A stretch of 64,000 nucleotides of DNA from Symbiodinium natans (lineage: Eukaryota; Sar; Dinophyceae; Suessiales; Symbiodiniaceae): assembly GCA_905221605.1 (NCBI GenBank), contig CAJNDS010000001.1, positions 1,404,525 through 1,468,524 of the forward strand. Reading direction: 5' to 3'. The translations under genes were made by a program, and so were the position numbers. Positions within the stretch are counted from its first letter, which is position 1. Every line of letters begins with the position of its first letter. A model generated the notes under the pieces. The model saw only the letters and a program-made list of their open reading frames with translations, was not told the DNA's origin and did no database searches. Shown here one piece after another: positions 61,836 through 64,000 of the stretch.

Positions 61836-62092
61836 GAAGGGGAAGGCCCTTGCTGGACAAAAAACAGGTGCGACAGGTGCCACGCTCTCGGTCACAACGA
61901 CGAGTGCAACCGGCGGAAGTGGTGGAAAAGCCGAAGCCACTGGAACTGAAGCCTCGTGGTGGGTTGTCGTATCGGTTCAGCAGAGCGTGGGCAGATGTGG
62001 TGGATGATGATGAACAGGCGGAGGCTTTGGTCTCGTATGCCGCTTCCTCAAGCGATTCAAGCGAGGAGGAGACCAATGCCGCGCAACGCTGA
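61721..62092 (+). CDS. Block segment 4 (frame 2): basic linker
   Basis: True coding from about 61790 (AGEPANKKYRSRSNPVRRG) to SSDSSEEETNAAQR, TGA. It is rich in Arg and Ser, then acidic. The coding signal continues in frame 1 right after (KEIFLQERDSQRTAIRG). Confidence 0.55.
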   Translation: MDACAEVSAVRTEAAVGGSWNAAGEPANKKYRSRSNPVRRGRPLLDKKQVRQVPRSRSQRRVQPAEVVEKPKPLELKPRGGLSYRFSRAWADVVDDDEQAEALVSYAASSSDSSEEETNAAQR

Positions 62093-64000
62093 AGGAAATC
62101 TTCTTGCAAGAAAGGGATTCACAGAGAACTGCGATTCGTGGCAATGTTCCGCTGGGTGGTTCTTCAGGCCCCAATGACGGGCCGAAAAAATCGGTTCACC
62201 TTGGCGAAGGGCGCGACAAAGCGTCGCGGGGGGAGACCCGCCAAGAAGTGACTTCACAAGTTTTTCCGCTACCACAACCTTCTCGTCGAACTGAACAGTC
62301 TCAAAAAAGAGCAAGGGATGGTTCAGTTATGGTTGGTTCGCTGGCGGTGGGCTCCACGGATGAGGTTTTACCTGGGCAAGGTGTTGCTGGACAGGTGAAT
62401 GTATCTGAAGGCGCTCAAGTTCTTCCTGGGCAAGAAGTGGCTGGACAGGAGACGGCGCTGGAAGGAGCAGTGCAAATTCCTGGCGAGGAGACTGACCAAA
62501 ACGAAGGAGAAGGTGGGAGCAATGAACTCCGTGGTGATGGTGCGAAGACATTGGATGTTCGTCCGGTGAAGAATGTTCCTCAGCAATTGCTGGTTAAAGG
62601 TCTTCTGACTCGGATTTATTGGAAGGTTGCTGTCGGCAAGTTGCCTGTGGGGCACAAGGACTATCAGAAGGGATCCAATAAAATGGATCGAAACTTGGTT
62701 ATTAGCATGTCATCTGAAGGTGCAAGCGAACAGGATTTGAACCTGGCATTGGAAGATGATACTGATCAGAGAATGGATGATGGTGCATTGGTGGTCATGG
62801 CATATGACCCTGGTACACTGATTCAGTCGGCGACAACTATGTGGGTTATGCGTCGTGGGTTGGCAGATCGTGCTCTCTGGTCGGCAATAGCGACTGCGGC
62901 ACAGAGAATATGTGCTGAAATGGTTCAAGTGGATGAACTGAATGCCCAGTTGAATACTGGGAGACTCCTCTTTGAAAGGAGAGATCAAGGACACTACGGT
63001 GATTTGCATCATTCGTTCCATGAAGATCCGTGCTTGCCGGTGGTGGGAAATTATCCTCTTTCGGTGATGGGTGCGCTGCTTTCTCCTGGCCTGGAAAAGG
63101 AATTCAGAAATACTGAAAAGTTTGGAACTGCTATGGAGGCAATAGCCTATGATTGGAGTCGCAGTCCAGGCATGGAAGTTCATGTGGAACTTATGGCAAG
63201 GGTAGCCAATCTGGTCGCTCCATTCCTTAGACTAGGAGGCCAAGGGACAGTGGTGAATTCCGAATTTCTCTGGCAGCACGGGAGGGACCAAATGATGGAG
63301 TTCCTTCAGGCGGCGACTTGCGCTGATCAATTGGAGGTTCTCTGGAGAAGAATGGACGACGATGCTGATGAGGAAGTGGATCCTACAGGAATGGTGCTGG
63401 AGATCCCCGATCAACAAGATGCGGTACTAGATCAAGGGAACAATGAATCCCTTATTCCCATTGAAGATGCTGGAGGTGAGACACTTGGTGACACTGGAAG
63501 GGATGGCAAAGCGCCAGAAGTCTCTCCGGAAGAGGAGACATCCAGTGGGTCGTCAAGACTGGCGGGCACAAGGATTTTCTTGTGGTCAGTGTACTCTCGC
63601 GTTGCTTCCAATTTCTCTATGCAGGACCGCACTACTGGTAAGATCTTTGACAGCACAAAAGGGTATCCTGGGGAAGGACCAAGCAATGATGACAATCCTT
63701 CCTCTAAGAGGAACTTACCCTGGATCTCGGAAGACTACCTCGACGAAGTGGTGTCAAAAAAGATGGAAAGGTCTTCAGATATGGATGGGTTTGTTCCGGG
63801 AAGTGAGGGACCATTGGAAAAGGTAGAGGTGGAGAATTTTACTGCCTCTAAAATTCTTATGGCTCTTTGGAAGAAGGGATATAGAGCTGGGTATAGGAGG
63901 TTGTGTCGTTTGAACGCATCTGGATGCAAGGTTGGAGCAATGAAATGTCCAATCAAAAGGGTGCAGAAGATTGGCACTAGAAAGGCCTTCACGAAGATGT
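62014..64000 (+). CDS. Block segment 5 (frame 1), about 660 codons, open at window end
   Basis: Frame 1 has no stop from 62014 to the last base. Coding from about 62090. An early 10-codon repeat (LPGQGVAGQ / LPGQEVAGQ, at about 62370 and 62424) is followed by a folded-looking region (TMWVMRRGLADRALWSAIAT, VHVELMARVANLVAPFLRLG, EFLWQHGRDQMMEFLQAA), an acidic stretch (63360-63540) and a Lys-rich end (KKGYRAGYRRLC). I do not recognise the family. There is no DTG/DSG protease or YxDD polymerase motif. Confidence 0.65.

Larger units (their letters stand above)
57646..64000 (+). pseudogene. Retroposed coding block, WW-S1-CCCHx3 protein, four frame changes, open at window end
   Basis: Over 6.3 kb the coding signal is continuous on +, with no telomere repeat and no clear intron, but moves through frames 1, 2, 3, 2, 1 (shifts near 58040-58085, 60730-60760, 61765-61830 and 62015-62090). 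Domains in order: WW (58319-58396), S1/OB-like (about 59650-59840), three CCCH zinc fingers (about 60563-60619, 60826-60885, 60978-61043), a SAM-like helical stretch (about 61330-61530), then a long unassigned region. Codons end in A/T more often than in the host exons. An RNA-binding or Gag-like role is plausible. No protease, integrase or reverse transcriptase motif occurs before the window ends. It is either a decayed retrocopy/retroelement, or an intact gene broken by assembly indels. Confidence 0.65.

Overview
The window looks like nuclear DNA of a dinoflagellate. Every gene I can rebuild lies on the + strand. Exons are tiny (about 27-125 bp) and separated by introns of roughly 0.1-1.5 kb. 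Acceptors are mostly AG|G, and donors are a mix of GC, GT and GA. A relic of the dinoflagellate spliced leader (TTTGGCTCAAG) sits just upstream of the one intron-poor coding block. The TTTAGGG/CCCTAAA repeat that fills the window is the plant-type telomere unit also used by dinoflagellates. Genus cannot be told from the sequence.

Layout: (1) <794-8635, 3' part of a pepsin-like aspartic protease, nine exons whose phases all agree. (2) About 9.4-13.7 kb, an unrecognised multi-exon gene ending at a TAA at 13674. (3) About 14.2-42.2 kb, a gene for the large subunit of the splicing factor U2AF (U2AF65-like): a Lys/Glu-rich N-terminus with many VKxE motifs, a KRKR/RKRKSKW motif, RRM1, RRM2 and a C-terminal UHM, spread over at least 25 exons. 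(4) 43812-44377, a small complete three-exon gene. (5) About 45.0-55.3 kb, a multi-exon gene with a SAM-dependent methyltransferase domain. (6) 55.4-57.3 kb, exon-like pieces of one or more unknown genes. (7) 57.37-64.0 kb, a retroposed, intron-free coding block behind a relic spliced leader, with a WW domain, an S1-like domain and three CCCH zinc fingers; its frame changes four times and it runs off the window.

The striking feature is what fills the introns. Almost every intron contains telomere-type arrays, interrupted by short inverted-repeat (MITE/introner-like) elements of at least eight families. Where I can fix both intron ends by reading-frame continuity, the first array is usually the G-rich strand (TTTAGGG, next to the donor) and the last is usually the C-rich strand (CCCTAAA, next to the acceptor). 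One 89-bp intron is a CCCTAAA block bounded by an exact 14-bp duplication of exon sequence that itself supplies AG|GT and AG|G, so it looks like a recent intron gain. Another intron (36079-36192) is almost exactly one inverted-repeat element. The window therefore suggests two intron-making processes at work side by side: telomere-repeat insertion and introner-like element insertion.

I built exon models by eye from reading-frame continuity and remembered family signatures. No transcript or database evidence was available. No rRNA, tRNA or CRISPR array was recognised.
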